Positions 38,953 to 48,546 are shown, counted from the stretch's first letter. The stretch is DNA of 64,000 bases from Acidobacteriota bacterium (GCA_026393755.1 JAPKZO010000032.1:62001-126000), one strand, 5' to 3'. The notes: generated by a model from the sequence alone, not told the origin. Translations and numbers: made by a program.

Positions 38953-40056
38953 CTATCCTTCGGCCGACGCTTGTTGAGAAATGTTCAGGAGCGCGCCCGT
39001 GGCCGCCAGACTGACGATGAGCGAAGACCCGCCGGCACTGACAAACGGCAACGGAATTCCCTTGGTCGGCATCAGGCCCAGCACGACGCTGATGTTCACG
39101 AACGCCTGGACCGCGAGCATGGCGGTGATGCCGAGCGCAAGAAACGACCCGAACGCGTCAGGCGCACGCGACACCACGCGCAGCCCGCGCCACGTCAGGA
39201 TGGCGAAACACACGAGCATGAGCGTGGCCCCGACCAGCCCGAGCTCCTCCGCCGTCACGGCGTAGATGAAGTCCGTGTGCGGATACGGCAGATAGGCCAT
39301 CTTCTGGATGCTCTCGCCGAGTCCCCGGCCCGTCACGCCGCCCGTGCCGACAGCGATGAGCGACTGCAGGATCTGGAAGCCGTCTTTCAGCGGATCCTGT
39401 TCGGGATGCAGAAAGATCAGAAACCGCCGGACCCGGTAGGGCTCAAGGATGGCGAACAGCGCCAGCAGCGGGATCGCCCCCGCGCCGATGAACACGAGAT
39501 AGCGGATGGGAATGCCGGCCGAAAACACCATCACCGCCACCACGACCACGACTGCCACCGCGCTGCCGAAGTCCGGTTCAAGCAAGAAGAGCGCAAACAG
39601 GACCGTCAGCGCGACCGCAATCGGTCCGAGGGAGTAGCGCAGCTCCTTGATCCGGTCCATCCGCTGCTCGAGCACCGCCGCTGCGAAGATGATCATCGTG
39701 ATCTTGGCGAGTTCAGACGGCTGGATGCTGACGCCGGCCAGGCGGAACCACCGGTGCGTGCCGTTGATCTTCGGGCCGAGGACCAGGACGGCCAGGAGCG
39801 CCACGAGCGTGATGGTCAACATGGTCCAGATGAACGCCGGCATCCGGTAGGCGTGATAGTCGAACTTCATCGCGGCGGCCATGACGGCGAGGCCGAACAC
39901 GGTGAACAGCACCTGCTTGATCAGGAAGGCCCCCGACTGGCTGCCGTCCTGCGGCGTCAGCATGTTCGACGCGCTGTACACCATCACGAGGCCCGAGAAG
40001 GCCAGGACAATCGTGGTGTAGAACAACATGCGATCGAATTTCAGCTTTCGCGCCAT
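38953..40056 (-). CDS. ftsW: Septal peptidoglycan glycosyltransferase FtsW
   Basis: 367 residues, ten predicted helices. The SEDS-family polymerase that works with FtsI. Conserved blocks: GTHRWFRLAGVSIQPSELAK, LLEPDFGSAV, GTGGVTGRGLGES and MPTKGIPLPFVSAGGSS. It starts at ATG 40056 after the 232-base gap that holds the large inverted repeat. Confidence 0.97.
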   Translation of the reverse strand: MARKLKFDRMLFYTTIVLAFSGLVMVYSASNMLTPQDGSQSGAFLIKQVLFTVFGLAVMAAAMKFDYHAYRMPAFIWTMLTITLVALLAVLVLGPKINGTHRWFRLAGVSIQPSELAKITMIIFAAAVLEQRMDRIKELRYSLGPIAVALTVLFALFLLEPDFGSAVAVVVVVAVMVFSAGIPIRYLVFIGAGAIPLLALFAILEPYRVRRFLIFLHPEQDPLKDGFQILQSLIAVGTGGVTGRGLGESIQKMAYLPYPHTDFIYAVTAEELGLVGATLMLVCFAILTWRGLRVVSRAPDAFGSFLALGITAMLAVQAFVNISVVLGLMPTKGIPLPFVSAGGSSLIVSLAATGALLNISQQASAEG

Positions 40057-40140
40057 GATCCCCGCATCACCCTAAAGTCCACCCGCACTCCCACCGAGAT
40101 CACGAGAAGCACCATTCACCGGGGATTCTGAATCCCGGGT

Positions 40141-40269
40141 GTCGGGCCGTCAGCAGTCATCAGTCAGCCAACGTCCAGGAACGCCAGCTACCCGCGCCGG
40201 GGCGGCGCGGGGTCCCAGCAGCCAGACTCCTGTCTCGTTCGGCCGACTGACGACTGCTCACGGCCCGAC
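40141..40269. repeat. 29-bp inverted repeat in the murD-ftsW gap
   Basis: Arms 40141-40169 and 40241-40269 are inverted copies with three mismatches in 29 bases, beginning GTCGGGCCGT and ending ACGGCCCGAC. The 71-base interior contains its own hairpin, CCGCGCC-GGGGC-GGCGCGG. A further short palindrome, GGGATT-CTG-AATCCC, lies at 40122-40136. The element sits in the only long gap between murE and ftsQ. It could be a MITE-like insertion or a transcript-level control hairpin. Confidence 0.75.
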
Positions 40270-40288
40270 GTCGAGCCGCTTCCTCCCG

Positions 40289-41650
40289 TCACCGTGTCCG
40301 CAGACGTGCGACCTCGGCCTTGAAGGCCCTGCCCCGCGCCGCGTAGTCCGCGAACATGTCCAGGCTGGCGCACCCCGGCGCCAGCAGTACCGTCCCCCCG
40401 CGTGTTCCCGCTCTCCTGGCCTCACCGACCGCCTCAGCCATCGAGGCCGCCTCGACGACCGGCACCGCTGGACCGAGAGCGTCACGGATGAGCGGCCGGG
40501 CCTCACCAATCGCCACGACGCTCGCGCGTCGCGCCACGAGCGCCTCGCGAAGGCTCCCGAAGTCGCCGCCCTTGTAGCGGCCGCCCATCACCACAACCAG
40601 ACCAGCGCCGAAGGTGTTGATGGCGTGCATCGCCGCGTCGATGTTGGTGGCCTTGGAGTCGTTGACGTAGCGCACGCCGTCAATCTCGTCGACCCACTCC
40701 ATCACGTGCTCGAGGCCCCGAAACGCCGACACCGCCGCCGCAATGTGTTTCGGTAACGCGCCCGCCAGTCGCGTGATCGCCGCCGCCGCGAGCACATCGG
40801 CCATCAGGTGTGGACCGATCAGCCGCACGTCTGATGTCCGGACCAGTGGCATGTCGCCTGTGTCTGTGCGCTCAACCACGATTCCGTCGGCCACCGTGAC
40901 GTCGGCCGTTGCGCCGCCTTGCAGGCCGAACTGCCGCCGACGCGCACGCCCGCGTCGCGCCAGTTCCAGCGTCTGCGGATCGTCCGCGTTGACCACCGCC
41001 CAGTCCTGTTCGGTCTGCCGCACGAAGATCCGCGCCTTGGCGTCGGTGTACTCCAGGAAGTTTGCGTGCCGGTCGAGGTGATCGGTCGTGAGGTTGAGCA
41101 GCGCGGCAATCCATGGATGAAACGTGTCGACCGTTTCCAACTGGAAGCTGCTGACCTCCACGACGTGGATGGAAGCCGGCGTCGACTCCCCCACCTGCCC
41201 CGACAGCGGCGTGCCGATGTTCCCGCCGACCAGCACGTGACATCCGGCCTGCTCGAGAATCCGTCCAGTCAACGCGGTGGTCGTCGACTTGCCCTTGGTG
41301 CCGGTGATCGCGACGACGCGTCCGCGGATCCACCGGGACGCCAGTTCGACCTCGCCGATGATCGGCACGCCCCGTTCGCGGGCCGCCACGATCGCTTCCT
41401 GCGTGCGCGGCACGCCTGGACTGACAACGATCAGATCGGCCGAGGTGAACAGGTCGAGCGGATGCGATCCCAGCACGAGCCTGACGCCCGCACCGGCCAG
41501 CGAGGAGGCATCGGCGATCGTGTCGCGCAGATCGGTGAGCGTGACGGATGCGCCGCGTTCGACGAGCAGACGCGCGGCGGCGACGCCGCTGCGGGCGCCT
41601 CCCACCACGACCGCCTGTTGTCCACGCACGCTGAACCTGGTCATATGCAT
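40289..41650 (-). CDS. murD: UDP-N-acetylmuramoyl-L-alanine-D-glutamate ligase
   Basis: 453 residues. It adds D-Glu to UDP-MurNAc-L-Ala. VVVGGARSGVAAARLL (UDP site), VAITGTKGKSTTTALTG (ATP loop), NLTTDHLDRH, VNDSKATN and the C-terminal LLAPGCASLDMFADYAARG are present. ATG 41650 and ATG 41644 are both possible starts. The gap to murF is 13 bases; mraY, normally between them, is absent. Confidence 0.97.
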   Translation of the reverse strand: MHMTRFSVRGQQAVVVGGARSGVAAARLLVERGASVTLTDLRDTIADASSLAGAGVRLVLGSHPLDLFTSADLIVVSPGVPRTQEAIVAARERGVPIIGEVELASRWIRGRVVAITGTKGKSTTTALTGRILEQAGCHVLVGGNIGTPLSGQVGESTPASIHVVEVSSFQLETVDTFHPWIAALLNLTTDHLDRHANFLEYTDAKARIFVRQTEQDWAVVNADDPQTLELARRGRARRRQFGLQGGATADVTVADGIVVERTDTGDMPLVRTSDVRLIGPHLMADVLAAAAITRLAGALPKHIAAAVSAFRGLEHVMEWVDEIDGVRYVNDSKATNIDAAMHAINTFGAGLVVVMGGRYKGGDFGSLREALVARRASVVAIGEARPLIRDALGPAVPVVEAASMAEAVGEARRAGTRGGTVLLAPGCASLDMFADYAARGRAFKAEVARLRTR

Positions 41651-41663
41651 CCGTTGACGATCT

Positions 41664-43091
41664 CTAGCGCTGCGCTTCCTGTGTCATCGCTCTTACGCGA
41701 TCCGCGACCACGTCCATCCGCACGCCGTGCGACCCTTTGACCAGCACCAGGTCGCCCGGGCGCAACGCACCCGACACCACGTCGGCGGCGTCGAGGCTGG
41801 TCGCCACGTGTGTCACGGCCGCGGGTTCAAGCCCCGCCTCAACGGCCGCCTCGGCCATCGCCAGCGCGGCTGGCCCTCCCACGGTGACGAGTCTGGCGAT
41901 GCCCGCCTGTGCGGCAGCCTGCCCGCATTCCTGGTGCCATCTGGTTCCCTGGCTGCCAAGTTCGAGCATCTCTCCCAGCACCGCCACGCGTCTGGCGAAG
42001 CGGTGTTCCGTGGCCATCACGTCGAGCATCCCTCGCAGGGCGCGCGGATTCGAGTTGTACGAGTCGTCAACCAGCGCGATGCCGTCACCGAGCCGCCACA
42101 CTTCTCCCCGGCGCGGAGCCGGCGTCAGCCGGGATGCCCGATCGGCGACGACGTCGAGCGGGACGCCGAACGACAGCGCGACGGCAATGCCGGCCAGTGC
42201 GTTGGACAGGTGCCCTCGGCCGAGCAGGGAGATCGTGAGAACGGTCTTGCCCGTTGGCGTCGCGACCTGCGCGGTCGTTCCGGATATGCCGGCATTCACG
42301 ACGCTGGTCGCCATCACGTCGGCCCGCACATCCACGCCGAACGTGACGACCCGAGCCGCCGACTTCTGCACGCGCGCCATCACCCGGGGATCGGCGGCAT
42401 TGGCGATGACCAGGGTGTCCGGGCCGGCGCCTTCGAGTATCTCGGCCTTCGCGTCGGCAATCGCCTCGATCGACGCGAAGAACTCCGCGTGGACGTCGGC
42501 GACGTTGGTCCAGACGCGAACGTCGGGTTCGGCGAGCCTGGCGAGCAGACTGATTTCGCCGGCGTGGTTCATGCCCATCTCGAGGACGGCAATGTCGGGG
42601 CCGTGCCGAAGCTCAAGCAGGGACAACGGAAGGCCGATGTGGTTGTTGAGATTGCCCTGTGTGCGAAACACCCGGTAGCTGGTTTCGAGAAGCGCGGCCG
42701 CGACGTCCTTGGTGGTGGTCTTTCCCGCACTGCCCGTCACCGCTACGACGCGGGTGCGAGACTCGCGGCGAATCGCGCGGGCCAGCACCTGCAGCGCGCT
42801 GGTCGTATCGGCCACGTGGATCACCGCCGCGCCTGCCGCCACCTGCGGCGGTAGACACGACGGATCGGACACGACGAATCCTCCGGCGCCTGCCGCGCCG
42901 GCAGCTGCGATAAATCGATGCCCATCGAACCGGTCCCCGACAATCGCGAAGAAGACGTCCCCGGACCGAAGCGTGCGCGAATCGATTGAGAATCCGCCGA
43001 TCGTCAAGTCGGGAGAGCCTGACACGAGCGTTCCGGACATGGCCCGTGCGATCGACGCGGCGGTGAGCTCGACGCGGCTGGCGGCCATCAC
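41664..43091 (-). CDS. murF: UDP-N-acetylmuramoyl-tripeptide-D-alanyl-D-alanine ligase
   Basis: 475 residues. It adds D-Ala-D-Ala to the tripeptide precursor. SIDSRTLRSGDVFFAIVG, AVTGSAGKTTTKDVAA (ATP loop), LEMGMNHAGEI and DDSYNSNPRALRGML are all conserved. GTG 43091 or ATG 43088 starts the gene, the latter overlapping the murE stop as TGATG. Confidence 0.97.
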   Translation of the reverse strand: MMAASRVELTAASIARAMSGTLVSGSPDLTIGGFSIDSRTLRSGDVFFAIVGDRFDGHRFIAAAGAAGAGGFVVSDPSCLPPQVAAGAAVIHVADTTSALQVLARAIRRESRTRVVAVTGSAGKTTTKDVAAALLETSYRVFRTQGNLNNHIGLPLSLLELRHGPDIAVLEMGMNHAGEISLLARLAEPDVRVWTNVADVHAEFFASIEAIADAKAEILEGAGPDTLVIANAADPRVMARVQKSAARVVTFGVDVRADVMATSVVNAGISGTTAQVATPTGKTVLTISLLGRGHLSNALAGIAVALSFGVPLDVVADRASRLTPAPRRGEVWRLGDGIALVDDSYNSNPRALRGMLDVMATEHRFARRVAVLGEMLELGSQGTRWHQECGQAAAQAGIARLVTVGGPAALAMAEAAVEAGLEPAAVTHVATSLDAADVVSGALRPGDLVLVKGSHGVRMDVVADRVRAMTQEAQR

Positions 43092-44632
43092 ACCCGCTCC
43101 TTGCGCCGGGTCCGCAGCGCGTCCTGGCCAACCACGACATCATCGAACGGGAGTTCCCGATCGCGAATGACCTGCGTCTTCTCGTGGCCCTTCCCCGCAA
43201 TGACGATCACGTCACCGGGACCGGCATCGGCGATGGCGCGGGTGATCGCCGCGCGCCGGTCGGTCATGCGCATCCACGGCGTCGGTGTTCGTGCGCGGCC
43301 GTCGGCCGCGGCACCGGAGGCGAGGCGCGCCCGTTCCGCCGCTGGCGCGATGCCGCGCTCGATTTCGTCAATGATGGCGTCGGGATCTTCGGTTCGCGGA
43401 TTGTCGGAGGTGATCACGACCAGGTCGCTCAGCCGGGCGGCCACCGCTCCCATCAGCGATCGCTTCGTGCGATCGCGATCGCCCCCGCACCCGAACACGG
43501 TGATCATCCTGGCCCGGGCCAGCGGGCGAACGGCCTCCAGCAGGTTCTTGAGCGCGTGCGCGTAGTCCACGATGACGACGACATCGTCTTCGGGGGCGCT
43601 GACGATCTGGAACCGGCCAGGCACCGCCGTCACCGCAGCCAGGCCGGCTTCGACCGCAGAGAGCGGCAATCCCAGGCCCACTCCCGTCGCGGCCGCCGCG
43701 AGCAGGTTGTAGAGGTTGAACCGGCCGGCCAGGCGCGAGTGGACGTGCATGGTGCCGGCGGGCGTACGCGCGTCGAAGGTCAGTCCCATCAGCGACGCGG
43801 GTGGCAATACCGGCATCACGTCGGCGTCGCGATCGACGGCGAACGTCACGACCGACTGCCGGCGATCGGCCAGGGAAGCCGCGCGCGGATCGTCGACATT
43901 GAGGACCGCCGGCGCCCCGGCCGGCAGCATCTCGAAGAGCCGGCGCTTCGCCGCGAAGTACGTGTCCATGTCGTGGTGGTAGTCGAGGTGGTCGCGCGTG
44001 AGGTTGGTGAACACGCCTGCGGCAAATCGGGTGTCGTCGACCCGCCGCTGGGCGAGCGCGTGGGACGACACTTCCATCGCGCATGCGCGGCAGTCTGCAT
44101 CGACCATCTCGCGCAGCATGCGCTGGAGATCGACTGCCTCCGGCGTCGTGCGCGACGCCTCGTGCGCCTGGGGGCCAACGCGGTACTGCACCGTCCCCAT
44201 CAACCCGCACGAAAGACCAGCCGCCTGCAGCACCTCGCGCACGAGATACGCCGTCGTGGTTTTGCCGTTGGTCCCCGTGATGCCCACGATCAGCAGGGCG
44301 CGGCTTGGATGCTGGAAGAAGGCCGAGGCCAGCACCGCCATGGCGAGCCGGGCGTCCCGCACCCGCACCCAGGGCGCCGACACCTCTGCAGGCCGCTCGC
44401 GCTCCGACACGACGGCGATCGCACCCTTGGCGACCGCCTGCGGCGCGAAGGCCGCACCATCAACGTGCTCCCCACCGACGCCCACGAACACGGCGCCGGG
44501 CACCACGTTCCGCGAGTCGTACTCGAGAGCCGCCACCTCGCGGCCGGCAGACTGCTCCGCACCCGAAGGAACGCCGGAACGGACCGTCAGGCCGCGCGCA
44601 TCGATCGCGCCGATGAGTTCACGAAGCGTCAT
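43088..44632 (-). CDS. murE: UDP-MurNAc-L-Ala-D-Glu:meso-diaminopimelate ligase
   Basis: 514 residues. It adds the third residue of the peptide stem. GITGTNGKTTTAYLV (ATP loop), NLTRDHLDYHHDM and FGCGGDRDRTKR are visible. The DNPR motif (SDNPRTEDP, near 409) is the signature of meso-DAP specificity, so the cell wall is predicted to be of the A1-gamma/meso-DAP type. Its ATG overlaps the end of ftsI by four bases. Confidence 0.97.
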   Translation of the reverse strand: MTLRELIGAIDARGLTVRSGVPSGAEQSAGREVAALEYDSRNVVPGAVFVGVGGEHVDGAAFAPQAVAKGAIAVVSERERPAEVSAPWVRVRDARLAMAVLASAFFQHPSRALLIVGITGTNGKTTTAYLVREVLQAAGLSCGLMGTVQYRVGPQAHEASRTTPEAVDLQRMLREMVDADCRACAMEVSSHALAQRRVDDTRFAAGVFTNLTRDHLDYHHDMDTYFAAKRRLFEMLPAGAPAVLNVDDPRAASLADRRQSVVTFAVDRDADVMPVLPPASLMGLTFDARTPAGTMHVHSRLAGRFNLYNLLAAAATGVGLGLPLSAVEAGLAAVTAVPGRFQIVSAPEDDVVVIVDYAHALKNLLEAVRPLARARMITVFGCGGDRDRTKRSLMGAVAARLSDLVVITSDNPRTEDPDAIIDEIERGIAPAAERARLASGAAADGRARTPTPWMRMTDRRAAITRAIADAGPGDVIVIAGKGHEKTQVIRDRELPFDDVVVGQDALRTRRKERV

Positions 44633-46644
44633 TGCGGCGACGACGACGGTGGCGGAACCATGACGCGCTCGAGCTTGAGCCGGCAGATGGTGTCGGGCTC
44701 GAGCAGGGTGCCAGGAGCGGGGTCTTGCTCGGTGACCACGCCGTCGCCGGTCAGCCGCGAAACGAGGCCCAGACGGGCGAGGCGATGGATCGCGTCCCGG
44801 GCGCCGAGGCCTCGCACGTCTGGCACAACTGGTGGGCCGGTGACCACGTCGAGGCCCGACGTGGACACCCGGTTCGTGGTCGGCATCATCGTCGGAACCG
44901 GTTCGGCGGCCGATGCGGTGACGACGATTGGCGGAACGGGATTGATGGTTCGCGGGACGCCCAGGTGCCGTAGCGCAGCCTCGGCGATCCGCTTGAAGAC
45001 CGGCGCGGCGACGGAGCCGCCGTATATCGCGCCACGGTGCGGCGAGTCGATCACGACGATCGCGGCAAAGGCGGGCTGCCGCGACGGCACGAATCCGACA
45101 AACGATGCGTGGTACTCGGTCTTGGAGTACCGTCCATTCACGATCTTTGCGGCCGTGCCAGTCTTGCCGGCAATCGTGTAACCCGGGATCGCGGCCGCCT
45201 TCCCGGTGCCGCGCTCCACGACCTGTTCCATGATCGCAAGCAGTTCGGCGTACGTCTCCTTCGCAATCGTCCGGCGCAATTCGAGCGGCGTGACCTCGGT
45301 GCGAGACGAGCCCTGCCGCAACGCGCGAACCACGCGTGGCTGCACGAACACTCCTCCATTGGCGATCGAGGACACCGCGGCGGCCATCTGCAGCGGCGTC
45401 ACCCCGACTTCGTACCCCATCGCGACAGAGGCGAGGGTGCTGTCGCTCCAGTGTCCGGGATCTGACACCATGCCGGACGTTTCCCCCTGCAAGTCGGGGC
45501 AGATGCGCGTGCCGAATCCGAACCGGTGGATGTACCGGCCGAATCGCTCGGACCCGAGACGCAGCCCGATCTTGATCGCTCCCACGTTGCTCGACTTCAC
45601 GATGACGTCGGTGAAGCTGAGGACGCCGGACGCGTGAACGTCCTTGATTTCACGTGAGCCGACGTGGATGGCGCCGGCGCTGACATCGATCAGTTCGTCG
45701 GTACGGAACGCCTGTTCTTCGATGGCCGCCGAGGCGGTCACAACCTTGAATGTGGAGCCGGGCTCGTACAGTTCCTGCACACTGCGGTTGCGGCGGTCCT
45801 CTTCCCTGGAGGCGTTATAGGCGTTGGGGTTGTACGTCGGTTCGTTGGCCAGCGCGAGAATCTCGCCGGTCCGCGGGTCCATCAGGATGGCCGTCCCGCC
45901 GGCGGCGTTCTGTTCGACGACGGCCGCGTGCAGTTCACGCTCCGCGATGTGCTGCAGCACGCTGTCGATGGTCAACTCGACCGTCGCGCCATCGATGGGC
46001 GCGCGCCTGACGCGCTTGGCGAACACGTTGTGATGGACGTCGGCCTCGATCAGAACCTCGCCGGCCTGGCCGCTGATCTTCGAGTTGTAGGCCGCTTCGA
46101 TGCCGCCAAGGCCCTTGCCTTCCGCGCCGACATAGCCAATCACATGCGCGGCCAGTTCGCGGTTCGGGTAGACCCGCTGCGGTTCGGTGATCAGGCTGAC
46201 GCCTGGCAGCTTGAGTGCGGCAACGCGGGCCGCATCATCGGGGGGAATCTGTCGGCGGAGGACAACGAACTGAAGATTCTGGCGAAGCCGCCTCGCGTAC
46301 AGTTCCTTCTCCTTGGGCTGGCATCCGCCGATCGCCTGACAGATCAGCGCGATCGTGGCATCAGGATCCTCAACCTCCTTCGGCACGGCCCAGATCGACT
46401 CGGCGTCCACGCTGAGCGCGAGCATCTGGCCATTGCGATCGACGATGTCGCCGCGGCGGGCGGCCACTTCAAGCGTGCGCTTCTGCTGCTGGTCCGCCCG
46501 CATGACGTAATAGTCGTGCTGGTACACCTGGAGCCACACGAGTCGGGCTTCGATCGCGACCACCCACAGGGCGAAGAACGCCGCCACCACCAGGACCCGG
46601 CTGCGAATCGTCGACTGCCACGCTCGATTGGTCGGGTCGCTCAT
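44629..46644 (-). CDS. ftsI: Septal penicillin-binding protein 3 (FtsI) with one PASTA domain
   Basis: 671 residues. One N-terminal helix (~16-33), a dimerisation domain and a class B transpeptidase domain with S297-TFK (PGSTFK), SSN 351-353 and KTGT 494-497. A C-terminal PASTA domain (~600-662: VPDVRGLGARDAIHRL, VTEQDPAPG) makes it resemble the Spo5D/PBP2X-like form more than E. coli FtsI. GGAG precedes the start. It cross-links septal peptidoglycan with FtsW. Confidence 0.96.
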   Translation of the reverse strand: MSDPTNRAWQSTIRSRVLVVAAFFALWVVAIEARLVWLQVYQHDYYVMRADQQQKRTLEVAARRGDIVDRNGQMLALSVDAESIWAVPKEVEDPDATIALICQAIGGCQPKEKELYARRLRQNLQFVVLRRQIPPDDAARVAALKLPGVSLITEPQRVYPNRELAAHVIGYVGAEGKGLGGIEAAYNSKISGQAGEVLIEADVHHNVFAKRVRRAPIDGATVELTIDSVLQHIAERELHAAVVEQNAAGGTAILMDPRTGEILALANEPTYNPNAYNASREEDRRNRSVQELYEPGSTFKVVTASAAIEEQAFRTDELIDVSAGAIHVGSREIKDVHASGVLSFTDVIVKSSNVGAIKIGLRLGSERFGRYIHRFGFGTRICPDLQGETSGMVSDPGHWSDSTLASVAMGYEVGVTPLQMAAAVSSIANGGVFVQPRVVRALRQGSSRTEVTPLELRRTIAKETYAELLAIMEQVVERGTGKAAAIPGYTIAGKTGTAAKIVNGRYSKTEYHASFVGFVPSRQPAFAAIVVIDSPHRGAIYGGSVAAPVFKRIAEAALRHLGVPRTINPVPPIVVTASAAEPVPTMMPTTNRVSTSGLDVVTGPPVVPDVRGLGARDAIHRLARLGLVSRLTGDGVVTEQDPAPGTLLEPDTICRLKLERVMVPPPSSSPQ

Positions 46645-46730
46645 AGATGCTCCTCGCGAAGCCAGACTGTCCTCGTCCCGAACCAGGGTGGCGAGACTCG
46701 CTGCAAGACCGCACCAAAAACCGACGGTCG

Positions 46731-47132
46731 CTACCGGCGCGCCACCAGTCCCTTTGCGGGCGCCGGCGACGGCGTGACGCGCTCGATTACGACGACGTCC
46801 CCGTTGGCCGGAGCCGTGAGGTTCAACTGCGGCGCCAGCTGCTCAATCCGCTTCAAGGAACGCAGCGACTCGAGTTCGACCCGGAGGTGATAGTTCGCAG
46901 CCTCTTCCGCCGCGAGCGCCTTCTGCTGCTTCTCGAGCTCGATGCCGAACTGCCGGACCTCGGCCTGCTGCCACAAGGTCACCAGGACAACCACCAGGAG
47001 CACAACCGAAGCGAGCACGATGAGCCACATCTCGCGATGCCGCACCCGATCGACTTCGCGGACCGGATGGTTGAGGATGTCCTTCTGAACGGCGAATCCC
47101 ACCGGAACTGCTGTTCTGGCGATTTCGATCAT
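46731..47132 (-). CDS. ftsL: FtsL-like division protein
   Basis: 133 residues. A short cytoplasmic tail, one helix (~36-55: MWLIVLASVVLLVVVLVT) and a heptad coiled coil (~60-100) ending in a SLKRIEQLAPQLNL motif that fits the FtsL/DivIC fold. Sequence conservation in this family is low; position between rsmH and ftsI is the main evidence. It bridges FtsQ and FtsW/I. Confidence 0.85.
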   Translation of the reverse strand: MIEIARTAVPVGFAVQKDILNHPVREVDRVRHREMWLIVLASVVLLVVVLVTLWQQAEVRQFGIELEKQQKALAAEEAANYHLRVELESLRSLKRIEQLAPQLNLTAPANGDVVVIERVTPSPAPAKGLVARR

Positions 47133-47138
47133 TCCCCT

Positions 47139-48017
47139 TCACCCAATCCGTTCGATGGCCCGAAGCCTGGCGCTGCGCGCGCGAGGGTTCTGCCTGGTTT
47201 CCTCGGACCCTGGTACCACGGACTTCTTCGTGAGAACCCGAAACGCCGGCTGCTCGGCGGCGATGGCCCGAAACGTGTGCTTGACGGGCCGATCCTCCAG
47301 CGAATGAAACGTCACGACGGCAAAGCGCCCCCCGACGCGCAACCTCCCGCACACCGCCCGCAGAAAGACCTCGAACTCCTCGAGTTCGGCGTTCACCCAG
47401 ATCCGCACGGCCTGAAACGTCCGGGTGGCCGGGTCGATTCGTCCGCGGCGCGCGACGACGCGGCGCACCAGCGTGGCCAGTTGCGCCGTGGTCCGCAGCG
47501 GCTCGACCCGCCGCGCGGCGACGATGGCGCGTGCAATGGCCCTGGCCCGCCGCTCTTCGCCGTATTCAAAGATCACGTCGGCCAGTTCCGCTTCGCTTGC
47601 CCGCGCCAGCAGATCGGCCGCCGTCGCCCCGCGGCTCTGATCCATGCGCATGTCGAGCGGCTCGTCACGCTGAAAACTGAAACCCCGCCCGGGTTCCTCC
47701 AACTGCATCGACGACAACCCGAGATCCGCGACCGCCCCGTCGATCGCCTCGATCCCGCGCTGGTCGAGCAGCCGCGGCAACTCCCGGTAGTCCGCGTGCA
47801 CAAGCTCAACTCTGTTCTGCCACTCGGCGAGGGCCGCGGTGGCCAGCTCCAGCGCGTGCGCGTCGCGATCGATGCCCAGCACGCGCCCGGCCCCAGCCTC
47901 AACGAGCGCCCGCGAGTGCCCGCCGAGGCCGACCGTGCAATCCACGAAGAGCCCGCCGCGCTCTGGGGCGAGCGCGGCCAGAATCTCCGCAGTCATTACG
48001 GGAACGTGTACGGCCAT
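47139..48017 (-). CDS. rsmH: 16S rRNA (cytosine-1402-N4)-methyltransferase
   Basis: 292 residues, formerly MraW. HVPVMTAEILAAL, VDCTVGLGGHSRALVE (SAM site), DLGLSSMQLEEPGRGFSF and FRAVRIWVNAELEEF-type FQAVRIWVNAELEEFE are all diagnostic. It methylates C1402 in the ribosomal P site. It follows mraZ by 20 bases and precedes ftsL by six. Confidence 0.97.
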   Translation of the reverse strand: MAVHVPVMTAEILAALAPERGGLFVDCTVGLGGHSRALVEAGAGRVLGIDRDAHALELATAALAEWQNRVELVHADYRELPRLLDQRGIEAIDGAVADLGLSSMQLEEPGRGFSFQRDEPLDMRMDQSRGATAADLLARASEAELADVIFEYGEERRARAIARAIVAARRVEPLRTTAQLATLVRRVVARRGRIDPATRTFQAVRIWVNAELEEFEVFLRAVCGRLRVGGRFAVVTFHSLEDRPVKHTFRAIAAEQPAFRVLTKKSVVPGSEETRQNPRARSARLRAIERIG

Positions 48018-48037
48018 CGAACGGCACCAGGCCAGCG

Positions 48038-48493
48038 CTAGATCCCAAACTGCGCCAACGCGCGCGCGTCGTCATCCGTGAACGCGTCGCTCGCGAGCTT
48101 GGTGACGAAGCGCTCGTGGTTCCACACCTCGAAATGGTCGTACTGCCCGAACACATCCACTTCGCCCGCCATGCCGGCGGCATCCCGCAACCGCGCGTGG
48201 ATCAACACGCGCCCCTGGTTGTCGAGTTCGGCCGTCTGCCCGTAATAATTGACACGGCTGAAGAACCGGACGCGCGACGGATGCGTGGAGGGAATCTGTG
48301 CGAGCTTGCGTTCGATTTCGACCCAGACCGGCATCGGGTAGATGCGGACAGACTCGCCCGTCAGGCTCGTGACGAAGAGGTCACGGCCGTACTGGGTCTC
48401 GAGAACGCTCCGAAACCCCGTGGGAATCTTCAGCCGGGCCTTGTCATCAATCTTGGCCGGCGCGTTCCCTCTAAAGACGGCAACCTGGTCCAC
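48038..48493 (-). CDS. mraZ: Transcriptional regulator MraZ
   Basis: 151 residues from GTG 48493 with GGAG upstream. A double AbrB-like (SpoVT) DNA-binding protein: KIDDKARLKIPTGFR and AELDNQGRVLIHARLR are the two repeats. MraZ represses its own dcw promoter by binding GTGG-type direct repeats, which are present just upstream. It is the first gene of the operon. Confidence 0.95.
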   Translation of the reverse strand: MDQVAVFRGNAPAKIDDKARLKIPTGFRSVLETQYGRDLFVTSLTGESVRIYPMPVWVEIERKLAQIPSTHPSRVRFFSRVNYYGQTAELDNQGRVLIHARLRDAAGMAGEVDVFGQYDHFEVWNHERFVTKLASDAFTDDDARALAQFGI

Positions 48494-48513
48494 TTTACTC
48501 CACCAACGACCAC
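48490..48513 (-). promoter_or_regulatory. MraZ-box-like direct repeats
   Basis: On the minus strand GTGG occurs three times at exactly ten-base intervals (48513, 48503, 48493), the last being the mraZ start codon itself. Known MraZ boxes are short G-rich direct repeats separated so that the period is about ten bases. The position between the -10 and the start codon fits autorepression. Confidence 0.65.
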
Positions 48514-48517
48514 CCGG

Positions 48518-48546
48518 ATATTAGAGGACAGGCTCTAGGTTGTCAA
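48518..48546 (-). promoter_or_regulatory. Sigma-70-type promoter of the dcw cluster
   Basis: Minus strand -35 TTGACA (48541-48546, consensus), a 17-base spacer and -10 TAATAT (48518-48523). The predicted start lies near 48510, so the MraZ boxes overlap the start of transcription. This is the best promoter seen in the window. Confidence 0.75.

Noticed and set aside
37384-40131. 915-codon plus-strand open frame across ftsQ, murC and ftsW
   Set aside because: It is antisense to three clearly conserved genes, its product is rich in Arg, His and Asp with no motif, and long empty frames are expected opposite high-G+C genes.
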